Shown here piece after piece: positions 28,514-38,798 of a stretch of DNA of 64,000 nt. The notes beneath the pieces were generated by a model. The model was not told where the DNA came from and did no database searches. It saw only the letters and a program-made list of their open reading frames with translations. The stretch comes from Bacteroidales bacterium. Lineage in GTDB: Bacteria; Bacteroidota; Bacteroidia; Bacteroidales; VadinHA17. The stretch spans positions 186,001-250,000 of the forward strand of contig JADKBK010000042.1 in NCBI GenBank assembly GCA_016715075.1, given 5' to 3'. Positions within the stretch are counted from its first letter, which is position 1; the number at the start of each line of letters is the position of its first letter. The position numbers were made by a program, and so were the translations under genes.

Positions 28514-30903
28514 ATGAAACGAAAATTACCAGCAATGAAATACTTAAAGCTATCCCTAAAATACCTCGGGATAATTTTATCAGCCCTTTTGTTAATCATC
28601 TCTGCTTTTATCTCTGTCAAAGCTATGCAATACAGGAAAACTGTAAAAGCTATTCCTGGCAAGATTGATACCCCAGCCAAACCGGGCTCCATGGGAAGTT
28701 GGGTCGATCCGTTTATCGGAACAGGCGGCTTTCCTCCATATACAAGCGGTGATGATATCCCCGGGGTAACTATGCCCTTCGGAATGGTAAGACTTAGCCC
28801 TGATACAAAGTTTTTCCTTGGATCATATTTTGGAGATGGCAACACAGTAAGCACAGCAGGATATTATTATGGAGATAACAGGCTTATGGGATTCAGCCAC
28901 ACAAGGTTAATAGGTACAGGAGCATCAGACGGAGGACACTTCAGGGTAATTCCCTCCACAGGAGATGATGGATTCAAAAATTATATGGCAGGCCGATTTA
29001 TCAGGTTCTCGCACAAAGATGAAAGAGCATTCCCTGGATATTATGCTATTAACCTTCCTAGGCCCGGTATCTTTGTTGAACTGACAGCAGGTGAACATAC
29101 GGGCATTCACAGGTACACGTTTTCAAAAAAGGAGACACCACATATTCTTATAGATGTTTCAAGCACCCTTGGCCGGGGAAGAGCCGGGGAAGGAGAGGTT
29201 AATATATATCCTGAAAGCAGGGAAATCACCGGTACTATCAAGTCATTCGGCTCTTTTTCAGGAAGATATGGCGGCATAAGGGTGTATTTTGCTGCAATCT
29301 TCAGTGAACCTTTTATTTCTTCGGATGTATGGTCAGGCAAAAACCTAATGAAAAATAAGCTTTCAGTAAGAGGTGATCAGATTGGCGTTGATATCTCGTT
29401 CGCCAATCAGGATGAAAGGAAGAAAATAGTCCTGAAAATGGGCATATCATACGTAAGTATTGAGAATGCACGGGAAAACAGAGAAGCTGAAACAGGCAGT
29501 GCCTGTTTTGACGACCTCCTCTCCGATGCACAAAGAAAATGGGAAGATAAATTATCTCTAATCAGACTTGAAGGAGGAAATGATGACCAGAGGAGGATTT
29601 TCTACACTGCCCTTTACCACTCCCTCCAGATGCCTACTCTTTTCAATGATGTAAACGGCGAATACACGGGTTTTGACAAAAAGGTCCATAAAGCTGAGAA
29701 TTTCAGATACTTCACAGACATGTCTCTATGGGATACCTTCCGTACGACTCATCCTCTTTTTACTCTTATTGTGCCTAAGGACCAACGCGACATGATTGTT
29801 TCACTCACCAGGATGTGTGAGCAGGGAGGAGTTCTCCCGAGATGGCCTTCCGGATGCGGTTATACAGGATCCATGCTGGGAGCCTCAGCTGACATAGTCA
29901 TTGCAGAATCTTATCTCAAGGGGATTACCGATTTCGATGCTGAAGCTGCCTATCAGGCAATGCGCAAAGCGGCTCTTGCCATTGACATTCCCAAGGAAGA
30001 TTTCAAGCCAAGGGAAAACATGACCGAGTGCCTGAAATACAGCTACTGCCCTGCCGATCTTATGGATGAGGCTGTGTCCAAAACCCTTGAATATGCGTAT
30101 GCCGATGATGCCGTATCAAAGCTTGCTATGGCCCTCGGGCACAAGGAAGATGCCATGCTTTTTTCACGTCATTCCGGTTTTTATAAAAATATCTGGAATC
30201 CTGAAACCCAATATTTTCAGCCTAGAAACAGCACCGGTGAATTTGTGGAGAAATTCAAGCCCCTGATGCTTGTATATCTTGATCCGGACAATGAGTATAC
30301 CGATGATTATGTCGAAGGAAGTGCGCTTCAATGGCGTTGGGCCTTATTTTTCGATGGGAACGGGTTGGTCTCACTTTTCAGGGACAAAGAGTATTTTGTG
30401 AATGAGCTTAATGATTTTTTGCAAAATCCGACTCAGCAGTTGGTTCATGGTATCCCGGGCCCTATTACTGGCATGGCAACGAACCAGATATACACGCGGC
30501 ATGGCCTTTTAACTATGCCGGCAGGCCTGACCTCACACAAAAGTGGGTAAGGTGGATCCTCGACAATAAATACAATCCCAAATATGATGGAATAGATGGT
30601 GATGATGATGCAGGGACCTTGTCGGCATGGTACATTTTCAGCGCACTTGGCTTCTACCCTGTCGCCGGATCAGATATCTATCAGATAGGGGCGCCACTTT
30701 TCAGAAAAGCTGAAGTAAAAACCGGCAACAATCTTCTGACTATAGTCGCTGAAAACTGGTCTTCTCAGAATAAGTATGTCAGCAGGGTCTGGCTGAATGA
30801 CAAACAACTTGACCGGTTGTGGTTAAAACATTCTGAACTCATAAACGGGGGAATTCTGAAGTTCGAGATGAGTGAAAAGCCGGTGGATAGCAGGATGAAG
30901 TAA
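28514..30903 (+). CDS. GH92 alpha-mannosidase, second copy (one frameshift)
   Basis: About 797 residues when repaired. The ATG at 28514 is preferred to the TTG at 28496. An N-terminal hydrophobic helix (LGIILSALLLIISAFISV) may be a signal anchor. The GH92 blocks WVDPFIGTGGFPPYTSGDD, GFSHTRLIGTGASDGG, FTDMSLWDTFRTTHPLF and, after repair, WHGNEPDIH and DDDAGTLSAWYIFSALGFYP are present. The frame is lost at the T6 run 30415-30420; a seventh T gives NDFFAKSDSAVGSWYPGP. Compared with the copy at 11360-13741 it has a different start of the first beta-sandwich (PYTSGDDIPG), so the two GH92s likely differ in linkage preference. It acts on terminal alpha-mannose in the periplasm or at the membrane. 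Confidence 0.88.
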
Positions 30904-30961
30904 TCTGGAAATGATTGAAAATTAAACTTATACAGATTGTATATTTCAAAAATAATATGCC

Positions 30962-32812
30962 ATGAAAAAGTTTATATCAATACTGCTTGGAATCCTTACA
31001 GGAATTACCTTTCCGTGCATTGCCCAGACAGGAAGTATTAACGAACCCATCCGATATGTTGGTGGTGTTACAATTGATCCTGATGTACATGAAGGCCGGC
31101 TAAGATATGCTATAGGAACTGAAAGCCGACAGACGATGAGGGCGCATAGGACTCATGATGAATTCTCTGATGATTATGGCTGGACATATAATCATGCCCC
31201 TGATCTATGCTACTGGAATGGAAAATTTTACCAGGAGTACCTTAGTAATCCTGTGGATGAACATATTGCACCCGGGCAAACACTTATTATCACATCCACT
31301 GACGGAAGAAACTGGGGAAAGCCGGTAGTTGTCTTTCCACCCTACATGGCGCCGGCAGGGGTGAAAATACCTGAGGGCTACACCGGATATATGATGCATC
31401 AGCGAATGGGATTCTATATTGCTCCCAACGGCAGATTACTCGTACTCGCATTTTATGGGCACACTGAGGATCCTTTTCTTGAAGGTGGAATTGGGAGAGT
31501 GGTTCGTGAAGCCTATAAAGACGGCTCGTATGGTCCTGTCTATTTTATCAGATACAGCAGTCATACCAAATGGAATGAGAGCAATACCAGTTACCCGCTT
31601 TTCACACAATCGGGTGATAAAGGTTTTATTGATGCCTGCAATGCTCTTCTGGCTGATAAACTAAAGACCATGCAATGGTGGGATGAAGATCATGGACTTG
31701 ACGGGTTCTATTCAATAACTGAGGCCGGGAGTGCATTTAATTATTACCACAGGAAAGACGGAAAGATAACCGGTCTGTGGAAACGGTCACTTTGCGCTCT
31801 GTCCGATGATGGTATTCATTTCAGCAAACCGGTAAAATCGGGGAGTCTTAAAATGGCCGGAGGAAAGATGTGGGGCCAGGCAACAGAGGACGGCAGGTAT
31901 GCCTTATGCTATAATCCAATTGAGCTTGATGAATACAGATATCCTCTCATTATAGTTACAGGTGATGACGGGATTATTTATGACAACATGCTGCTTGTGC
32001 AGGGTGAGGTGCCGCAACGACGCTTTATGGGCAGGTGGAAAGATTTTGGCCCCTGCTATATGAGAGGCATTCTTGAAGGAAACGGTAATCCTCCGGGAAA
32101 TGACATGTGGCTTACCTACAGCATGAACAAAGAAGATATATGGATCAGCCGGATTCCTCTTCCTGTCCGTTACAGTGTCGGGGGCAATGTTGAAGATAAT
32201 TTCAATAACCTGGAAACAGGCGGGGCAGTTCCCGGCTGGAATATTTACAGCCCAAAATGGGCTCAGGTTGAAATTGTTGATTTCCCCTCTTCAAACAATA
32301 AAAGTCTTTGTCTGAAAGATAAAGATCCATATGATTACTCAAGGGCCATTCGTGTTTTCCACGAGACAGGAAAAGCGGCGATTGCGTTCAGAATATATCC
32401 TGGACTGAGCGATAGCGCTCCCATGGAAATAGATATTACAGATCGTTACGGGAATCGCCCTGTGCGTATCCGCTTTGACACTGACGGCATAATCAAAGCG
32501 TCGGTAGGTTGTAAAGAATCTGTTGTGATACCCTTTAAAGAAGGAGTCTGGTATGATATTAAATTAAATGTCGATGCCTCCCTTTATGGCAGCTATTCTC
32601 TGACAATAAACGGCAAAGAGCTTTTGAAGAATGCTGCGCTTGCTGAAGCTGTAAAATCAGTGGAGAGAATCTCTTTCAGGACAGGTGCTTTCAGGAATAT
32701 CCCAAACCGCAGCACTCCCAACCAGGAAGCTGCTCCCCCTCTTGAAGGTGCTGATGTTCCGGTTAATGCCTCGGAATACCAGATAGATGATCTGATAATA
32801 GTCTCAGACTAG
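30962..32812 (+). CDS. Exported Asp-box beta-propeller protein (sialidase-like fold or lyase) with C-terminal beta-sandwich
   Basis: 616 residues; Sec signal ends CIAQ near residue 22. Residues about 25-415 look like a six-bladed propeller with an Asp-box (TSTDGRNWGKPVVVF) and further S-x-D-x-G-like turns (ALSDDGIHFSKPV, VTGDDGIIYDN). The conserved-looking segment GWTYNHAPDLCYWNGKFY resembles uncharacterised exported proteins in glycan loci. Residues about 420-614 form a LamG/concanavalin-like domain. The fold is shared by GH33 sialidases and some exo-lyases; the Arg triad of sialidases cannot be confirmed by eye, so substrate is open. The TAG stop shares the CTAG bases with the stop of the convergent gene at 32809. 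Confidence 0.5.
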   Translation: MKKFISILLGILTGITFPCIAQTGSINEPIRYVGGVTIDPDVHEGRLRYAIGTESRQTMRAHRTHDEFSDDYGWTYNHAPDLCYWNGKFYQEYLSNPVDEHIAPGQTLIITSTDGRNWGKPVVVFPPYMAPAGVKIPEGYTGYMMHQRMGFYIAPNGRLLVLAFYGHTEDPFLEGGIGRVVREAYKDGSYGPVYFIRYSSHTKWNESNTSYPLFTQSGDKGFIDACNALLADKLKTMQWWDEDHGLDGFYSITEAGSAFNYYHRKDGKITGLWKRSLCALSDDGIHFSKPVKSGSLKMAGGKMWGQATEDGRYALCYNPIELDEYRYPLIIVTGDDGIIYDNMLLVQGEVPQRRFMGRWKDFGPCYMRGILEGNGNPPGNDMWLTYSMNKEDIWISRIPLPVRYSVGGNVEDNFNNLETGGAVPGWNIYSPKWAQVEIVDFPSSNNKSLCLKDKDPYDYSRAIRVFHETGKAAIAFRIYPGLSDSAPMEIDITDRYGNRPVRIRFDTDGIIKASVGCKESVVIPFKEGVWYDIKLNVDASLYGSYSLTINGKELLKNAALAEAVKSVERISFRTGAFRNIPNRSTPNQEAAPPLEGADVPVNASEYQIDDLIIVSD

Positions 32813-33435
32813 CGCTTCACAGGTTTGCCATAGACCTCGATCCAGTCGAGACGGGAACAGGCGTCGCTGGCCCCTCCTGTCATCAGATCTGTAAATCCTA
32901 TTTCATCCACCTTCGAAAGGTCAGGATCAGTAACAGGCTTAACTTCTATCACAGATTTGATATTCAGGGTATACCAGCTGATATCAGCCATATTGAATTC
33001 GGTGATTCTCCAGTCCTTCGAAATACAATCGCCCTGACTGCTTACCAGCCACGTTCCGTCAGCCAGCTTCAGAACAAGATGAAGGCAACGGGTACCGCTC
33101 TGCTTAGAACGCCAAAGGATCTTTCCATAGCTGCTTAAATCCACAAAAGATTTCGGGTTCTTAAGAGTCACGGCCCAGTTACCCAGGCATAATCCTGACC
33201 AGATATAAAATGGATCATCGGAAGGAGCTTCATGGTGGCTTTTTTTAATGCTATCGCAACCGGGTCCATATAAGCCAAGTATAAGGTCTTTACTGAGTAC
33301 ATGCGCCTGAGTAACAGGTGTAGCGGCAGGAATTTCCTTCCAGTCTTCCCTGAAAAAAAGAGGAGGCCTGTATTGGGCGGCACAATATGCCACAGGCAGT
33401 ATGAGGACGACCAGACAAAATCTTAATAACTTCAT
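32809..33435 (-). CDS. Small exported jelly-roll protein, function unknown
   Basis: Start at 33435 (MKLLRFCLVV) is preferred to the ATG ten codons upstream because it begins the signal peptide, which ends YCAAQ. The mature part (about 185 residues) begins FFREDWKEIPAATPVTQ and has YGPGCDSIKKSHHE, FYIWSGLCLGNWAVTL, WRSKQSG and DWIEVYGKPVKR. The beta-strand pattern and aromatic residues suggest a carbohydrate-binding or lectin-like jelly roll. I have seen no catalytic motif. It is convergent with the Asp-box propeller gene and shares its stop codon bases; its own promoter would face the amidohydrolase gene at 33593. Confidence 0.6.
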   Translation of the reverse strand: MKLLRFCLVVLILPVAYCAAQYRPPLFFREDWKEIPAATPVTQAHVLSKDLILGLYGPGCDSIKKSHHEAPSDDPFYIWSGLCLGNWAVTLKNPKSFVDLSSYGKILWRSKQSGTRCLHLVLKLADGTWLVSSQGDCISKDWRITEFNMADISWYTLNIKSVIEVKPVTDPDLSKVDEIGFTDLMTGGASDACSRLDWIEVYGKPVKR

Positions 33436-33480
33436 AGATACGGGATGCAGGAAAATCTGATTCATTTTAGCATTGTTTTA

Positions 33481-33509
33481 GTTGCGAGATCAATTTATTC
33501 ATAAATTTG
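33481..33509 (+). promoter_or_regulatory. Candidate promoter of the amidohydrolase gene
   Basis: A perfect -7 box TAAATTTG at 33502-33509 and a weak -33-like GTTG at 33481-33484 with 17 bases between. A leader of about 75 bases would precede the ATG at 33593. Confidence 0.38.
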
Positions 33510-33592
33510 AGCTGCTCCAGCACTCCTGATAATATCAGTTGTGATTAAACAGATTCAGAATTAAAGATCAACAGAATTAATCAATAAACAAA

Positions 33593-35335
33593 ATGAAATT
33601 TAAATATGCACCTCTGCCTCTTATATTGCTTATCATCATCATTACACAACCCGGATGTAATTCTATGAAATACGCTGATCTTATTCTCCTTAACGGAAAG
33701 ATTGTGACAGTAAATAAGGAATTTGCAATATGTGAAGGAGTTGCAATATCCGATAACAAAATCATGGCTGCCGGCACCAACGGCGAAATGAGAAAGCTAT
33801 CAGGAAACAAAACACAGATTGTGGATCTGAAGGGAAGAACTGTAATTCCCGGACTTATTGATTCACATCTCCATCCTGAATCTGCTTCAGTCAGTGAATT
33901 GGAAACAGAGATTCCTGATGTGCACACTATTGAACAGCTTCTTAACTGGATTAGATCAAGTGCAATCAACTCCGGCAGCGGAAGCTGGGTTATTCTCCAG
34001 AAATTTTTCCCAACCCGGCTGATTGAAATGAGACAGCCCACACTTGCCGAGCTGGACAGTGTAGCTCCTGATCATCCTGTTTTTCTGAACGGATCTTTTG
34101 GAGGTATGATAAATTCCAAAGCAATGCAGTTGTCAGGCATTACATCGGAAACTTCCGATCCTGGCGTTATAAAAGACAATAGAACCGGGGCCCCAACCGG
34201 CTTTATAAGGTCATCTGCCTTCGCCCTCCTGAAGGTTCCCAGACAACGGGAACTATCTCCTGCAGAAAGGGAAAAAGCTCTTGTGAAGATGCTGGCGAGG
34301 TATAACCAGTATGGATTAACCAGTCTGATCTCAGGAACAGGTAGCCCTGAATCACTAAAGATGTACCGAAACCTTGCAGACAGGAAGATGCTTACCACCA
34401 GGATAAGTCTGAATATGCTACTGCCCGAAATGGAAAAAGTCACCAGGGAGTCAGTAACTGAGATGGTCAAAAAGTACAATGGTATAACAACAGCAGACGG
34501 GGATGAATGGGTAAGGATAGGATCACTGAAGGTATTTCTTGATGGCGGGATCCTTACAGGCACTGCATTTATGAAAGAACCCTGGGGTACGAAGGCAGTC
34601 AGCATTTTTGGCATCGAAGATCCGGATTATCTTGGCGTAGTGAACTTCACGAGACAGGAGCTGGCAGATATCGTATCTGTCGCAAATGAGTATAACTGGA
34701 GCTTCACAGCTCATGCCACAGGTGAAGCCTCTGTGGAACGTCTCCTTGATGTTTATGATGAAGTAAACCGTAAGAAATCAATTAAGGAAAGAAGATTTTC
34801 AATAATTCATGGCAATTTCTTCAGTGATGAATCAATAAAAAAGATGATGGAACTGGGCGTTTATGCGAATTTACAGCCAGCCTGGTTCTATAAGGATAGT
34901 GAGGCTATGGAAATGATTCTTGGCAGCGAAAAGATCATAATTTTCCATCCCTACAGAACAATGACCGACGCAGGAGTAATGATCAATGGCGGATCAGACC
35001 ACATGGTAAAATGGGATGCGACATCATCGATTAATCCCTATAATCCATTTCTGGCTATGTGGACAATGGTAACAAGAACGACTGAACGCGGAAATCAGAT
35101 TACTGCGTCAGAAGCTTTAGCAAGGGAAGAAGCTCTGAAGGCCTATACAATAAATAATGCTTATGCATCATTCGAAGAATCAATAAAAGGATCCATCGAA
35201 CCAGGAAAACTTGCTGATTTGGTTGTGTTAAGCGATGACATCCTCACATGCCCGGAAGATAAGATTAAAGAGATAAAAAGTCTGTTAACTATTCTTGACG
35301 GGAAAGTGATATATACTTCACCAGTAAATTTTTGA
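33593..35335 (+). CDS. Amidohydrolase family 3 (YtcJ-like) lipoprotein
   Basis: 580 residues with a hydrophobic signal and a lipobox-like QPGC near residue 22. ADLILLNGKIVTVNKEF opens the composite beta-sandwich and VIPGLIDSHLHPES carries the metal-binding H-x-H of the amidohydrolase barrel. Further ligands appear in FTAHATGE, IIHGNF and NGGSDHM; the C-terminal sandwich closes with GSIEPGKLADLVVL. The family hydrolyses C-N bonds of amides, formamides or cyclic ureas, and periplasmic members are often called YtcJ-like. Its substrate cannot be told. It stands alone on the plus strand, flanked by minus genes, and ends before a dispersed inverted repeat (35376-35455). Confidence 0.85.
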   Translation: MKFKYAPLPLILLIIIITQPGCNSMKYADLILLNGKIVTVNKEFAICEGVAISDNKIMAAGTNGEMRKLSGNKTQIVDLKGRTVIPGLIDSHLHPESASVSELETEIPDVHTIEQLLNWIRSSAINSGSGSWVILQKFFPTRLIEMRQPTLAELDSVAPDHPVFLNGSFGGMINSKAMQLSGITSETSDPGVIKDNRTGAPTGFIRSSAFALLKVPRQRELSPAEREKALVKMLARYNQYGLTSLISGTGSPESLKMYRNLADRKMLTTRISLNMLLPEMEKVTRESVTEMVKKYNGITTADGDEWVRIGSLKVFLDGGILTGTAFMKEPWGTKAVSIFGIEDPDYLGVVNFTRQELADIVSVANEYNWSFTAHATGEASVERLLDVYDEVNRKKSIKERRFSIIHGNFFSDESIKKMMELGVYANLQPAWFYKDSEAMEMILGSEKIIIFHPYRTMTDAGVMINGGSDHMVKWDATSSINPYNPFLAMWTMVTRTTERGNQITASEALAREEALKAYTINNAYASFEESIKGSIEPGKLADLVVLSDDILTCPEDKIKEIKSLLTILDGKVIYTSPVNF

Positions 35336-35375
35336 TTAAAAGTTTAACCACGACACAAACGGTATCTGTAAAAAA

Positions 35376-35455
35376 TCCTTTGCGACCTTTGTGAAACACT
35401 TAGTGTCCTTCATGTTTAATTATAAATCATTTAAACACAAAGTATCGCAAATGCA
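35376..35455. repeat. Dispersed CCTTTGTG/CACAAAG inverted repeat, copy 3
   Basis: The left arm has TCCTTTGCGACCTTTGTG then CATGTTTAA; the right arm has TTTAAACACAAAG followed by a degenerate ATCGCAAATG. It lies between the convergent amidohydrolase and CBM9-like genes, where a hairpin could act as a two-way terminator. Confidence 0.7.
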
Positions 35456-35463
35456 ATTCATGA

Positions 35464-36207
35464 TTATTCAAAAATAAAGGTTCCGAAATGATTGTATTCG
35501 TGGAAGCCCTTGTCTATCTTTTGCCATGCGAAATATATCGTATCATTGTCATAATCAATACGGTACATATTTGCCCTCCATTTTGTCCCGGAAACAGGGG
35601 GAACCTTATTCAATGGGACCAGCAGCTTGTACGGAATAAAAAACTCAGCCATCCAACCTGTAACTGTTGCTCCGGAAGTCTTTTGCCCTCCGATAGATGA
35701 AGTAGCATGCTGAGTTAGCCTTTCACCTTCATAATGCCATGGTTTCCAACCGAAAAATTTTCCATTGTAGTTGGGAATTATGATAGGTAATTCATAATTA
35801 AGCGGAGATACCTCATATTCAAAATAGACAGGAAAACTCTCATCAGGCCAAAGAAAAACTTCGACGACATCTTCGTTAAAAAGATCAAGAAAATCTCCCA
35901 TCAGTGTTGCAGTAAGCTTTTTGTCCTCACAGTTGAAGAGAAAATAGATACCGTTTTCCGAGTACAGCACTTTGACCCTGGTGGAGTAAATCGCCGGTCC
36001 TTTTCCCTGCTGAGCCACAGTAAGCCATTCAGTGTTATTCCATGCTGAAGAGCTTCCATCTCCTGTCACCTTAAAGTCCTGGCATTTTTTAATTTTCACA
36101 GAGCCTGGTTCCGGACCTTCAGCCATTAACTTACTATTTGATGTAATGAAAATAATCAGAAAGCTCAGCAGAAGCGTCTGGTACAAAAGGTTGATTTTTG
36201 CTTTCAT
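35464..36207 (-). CDS. Exported CBM9-like carbohydrate-binding protein
   Basis: 247 residues; signal peptide ends near residue 28 (SKLMAEGPEP). The body has the pattern of family-9-like carbohydrate-binding domains: TGDGSSSAWNNTEWLTV, a VKVLYSENGIYFLFNCEDK segment, DLFNEDVVEVFLWPDE, and WMAEFFIPYKLL with a closing Trp-Arg-Asn-Tyr set (TKWRANMYRIDYDN). No catalytic motif is seen. The protein would bind sugar or carry it in the periplasm. It follows, on the same strand, the esterase gene at 36363-38608, separated by 155 bases that contain a strong inverted repeat. Confidence 0.78.
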   Translation of the reverse strand: MKAKINLLYQTLLLSFLIIFITSNSKLMAEGPEPGSVKIKKCQDFKVTGDGSSSAWNNTEWLTVAQQGKGPAIYSTRVKVLYSENGIYFLFNCEDKKLTATLMGDFLDLFNEDVVEVFLWPDESFPVYFEYEVSPLNYELPIIIPNYNGKFFGWKPWHYEGERLTQHATSSIGGQKTSGATVTGWMAEFFIPYKLLVPLNKVPPVSGTKWRANMYRIDYDNDTIYFAWQKIDKGFHEYNHFGTFIFE

Positions 36208-36249
36208 AAAAATGTTTATAATTTTTAAATCAAAATTTACTACTAATTA

Positions 36250-36358
36250 CCTTTGTGTATTCCTTAGTGTATTCCTTTGTGTATTCCTTTGCATGACTTT
36301 GTGTTTAATTCTTTTTTAAACACGAAGGACGCAAAGGATCTCACTAAGGACACAAAGG
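36250..36358. repeat. Dispersed CCTTTGTGT/ACACAAAGG inverted repeat, copy 4
   Basis: The left arm reads CCTTTGTGTATTCCTTAGTG then three further T-rich words and GACTTTGTGTTTA; the right arm is TAAACACGAAGGACGCAAAG through CACTAAGGACACAAAGG. The arms are near-complementary over about 40 bases, with the left arm extended by one extra internal copy. The loop is ATTCTTTT-like. Confidence 0.85.
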
Positions 36359-36362
36359 TTTG

Positions 36363-38608
36363 TCAATGCAGAACTAAGTTGCCTGATGTTGTTTTGACCA
36401 TTGAATTTCCATAAGAATCAATTGCAGTTACTTCAACACTGTAAAGTCCGAAACGCTGTTCCGGAACTTTGCAGCTGAAAACATTATCAGAAGCAGAAAC
36501 GTCTCCGTTACTGCCGTCATCTCTAAGCTCAAATTCCAGGTACTTGTCAGGTTTAGCTTTCAGAATAAGCCTGGCTTTAACATTCCTGATAGCTGAACCA
36601 TCAGAAATCATTGCCTGAATAACGTTATCACCTGTAATCCTGAGCCATTGCATATCGGAAGGGGTATTGTCGCTGCCCGACACTTTCAGGACAACCTTCC
36701 CCTGCCTTATAATATGATTTGGCTTGTCGGGGAGCCAGTATTCAGCAATTAAGTTAATAACCTGACCGGCAGGACATTCAGCTGAAATCAGAGGAACTGA
36801 ATATTTGGCTGAGCCTCCTACATTGTCATACTCTCCCCAATAATCTGAGATCCTTTTATTTATTCCGTCAGGGTTTATAAACCGGTTATGACAAGTCAGA
36901 TTAGTCCTCCAGAGTTTTCCTTCATCACTGACAAGAATTACAATTGATTCACCGGGGTTTGCAACACCATCTCCATTGCCCCTGCCAAGGAAAACAGTCT
37001 CCTCATTTATTCCACCTTTAGCAACAGTTACGACTTTCCCGTCGGCAATCTCAAAAGCTTTTATCTCAGGAAGATCTTTTTGAAAATGGGTATTTCAAAA
37101 TATTCAACCCACTCATTTTTGAACCTGTCAGTTATTTTAATCCGGAATTTTTCAATTTCAACTGTATCAGTTTTTATATGAAAAATAAAAGGGGATACAG
37201 ACTCCGCCATTTTATTGATCCCAACGGTACCAAAATCAGCACCACCTTTAATGACGGCGACACTGCTCCGTGTGGAGGACAATAGAGCTTTCACATCCTC
37301 TCCTGCCCTGCTTCCCTTATTGAGCAGAGTTATTTTAAGAGTTACATCCTTACCGGATTCTGCAATATTATCCGGTCCTGCTGAAATCATCACTACTGAT
37401 AAATTTGGCGCATCGGTTGCTTTTTTATTAATTCCAATTTCATGGAGACTGCCATTAAAGGTCACCATCAATCTTCCCTTATCATCGCTCTTCAGTTCAT
37501 AGCTTACCGATTTATTTATTCTGAGATCAGTATCATTAATGATATAGGCGCTATTGAGATCATAAATTGGCGGGGTTGTAACAGACAGGTTCACAAATGG
37601 CTGTAATCCACCATCTGGCAGGTGATCTCTAACCGAACATCTGAATCCTCTGCTGTCAGCATTCTCCAGAATCGTAAAACCACTGCCATTCCTGTCTGAG
37701 CTTACTTTATAATCCCATACTGAAAATTCAGGGTAGACATCTATATGGCTCCACTTCACAGGATTTGCCGGCGGATTTTCGAAGGATTTCATTAAAAAGC
37801 CAAACATCTCCCCCATTCCGCAGGTTGAGTGAGCAGCAGGATAAACTTTATATTCATAGTTGTCCATTACACTCGTCCATATTTTATTAAGATCCCTGTG
37901 ATAGTACCTGATGAAATCCTCATTACCGTAATTAAGCCGAACATTTATGCCTTCATAGTTCCTGTACATATCAATATGCCTGTATTCGACAGGAAAGTCT
38001 TTCGGGCCGACAACAAATTCTGGCGAACCACAGAAATTTCCAATAGCAGTTATAAGGTGAGGATATTTCCCCCCTATCCAGTACGACATAAAGCCCCCCA
38101 TGGAAAGACCGGAGATTGCCCTGTGCTCCCTGTCAGGTATTGTATTGTAATTCTTGTCAATAAATGCAACGAGTTCTGGAAAATAGATCGGAAACTGACG
38201 AAAAGTCTCTACAGGACCAATATTATAAGGACGAAGGTAATACTCCTCGCCGGGACTGCGGTTATAACCGTCAGGTTTGACAACAATCACATCATGGTCA
38301 GCCACAAAACCTGCAATATTATCCCCGTTATTGTCATCATCTTTTTCAAAGTGATTGTATGAATCAGGTCCGCTGCCAAAATATCGCTGGGACCAGCCGT
38401 GGTAGAAGTATATCACCGGGTATTTTTTGAGTGGATTTTCAAAATAGCCCGGAGGCAGAAATACCCTGAAATTTCTTATCTCGCCAAAAACATAACTGTA
38501 ATGCTTTGAGTCAATAATAGTGACATCACCGGCTAACAGGTTTCTGCCGATAAGGAAAATCCCGGCAATCAGGCAGCGGGATAATAATTTGATGGTTTTA
38601 GTGAGCAT
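36363..38608 (-). CDS. Secreted esterase with C-terminal beta-sandwich extension (one frameshift)
   Basis: About 748 residues after repair. Start at 38608 (MLTKTIKLLS) gives a signal peptide ending LLAG. An alpha/beta-hydrolase esterase of the FrsA/feruloyl-esterase D type spans about 25-290: YPVIYFYHGWS (oxyanion area), AISGLSMGGFMSY (nucleophile Ser in G-L-S-M-G) and a His in AAHSTCGMGE. From about 300 on there are beta-rich domains, including a CARDB-like stretch (GPDNIAESGKDVTLKI). The frame breaks at the T5 run 37077-37081 (plus); one more base gives IFKKDLPEIKAFE and an open frame to 36363, adding about 230 residues that end in a Big/Ig-like domain. It probably removes acyl or feruloyl groups from polysaccharide. 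Confidence 0.75.
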
Positions 38609-38723
38609 TGTATGGGATTTTATAAGGCTATGCAAATTATAATAAATTATCTGCTCACGCAATATTTACGGCTTTTAAACTGCAAAGTGCATAAAGATTT
38701 TACGCAATGTTCACAAAGACTGT

Positions 38724-38731
38724 TATCTTTG
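38724..38731 (+). promoter_or_regulatory. Candidate -7 box of the 38.8-42.9 kb operon
   Basis: TATCTTTG matches TAnnTTTG exactly. No good -33 element lies 19-21 bases upstream. Transcription would start about 60 bases before the ATG at 38799. Confidence 0.4.
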
Positions 38732-38798
38732 GATTGATAATTAAAAATCAGGTTTGAAGTAGATGCAAACCTGCTTTTTTGAATCAAACAGTGTTCAG

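Noticed and set aside
36250..36358. Possible insertion-sequence ends or MITE
   Set aside because: Inverted arms are present but built from short internal repeats, with no target-site duplication seen and no transposase; annotated as a repeat instead.
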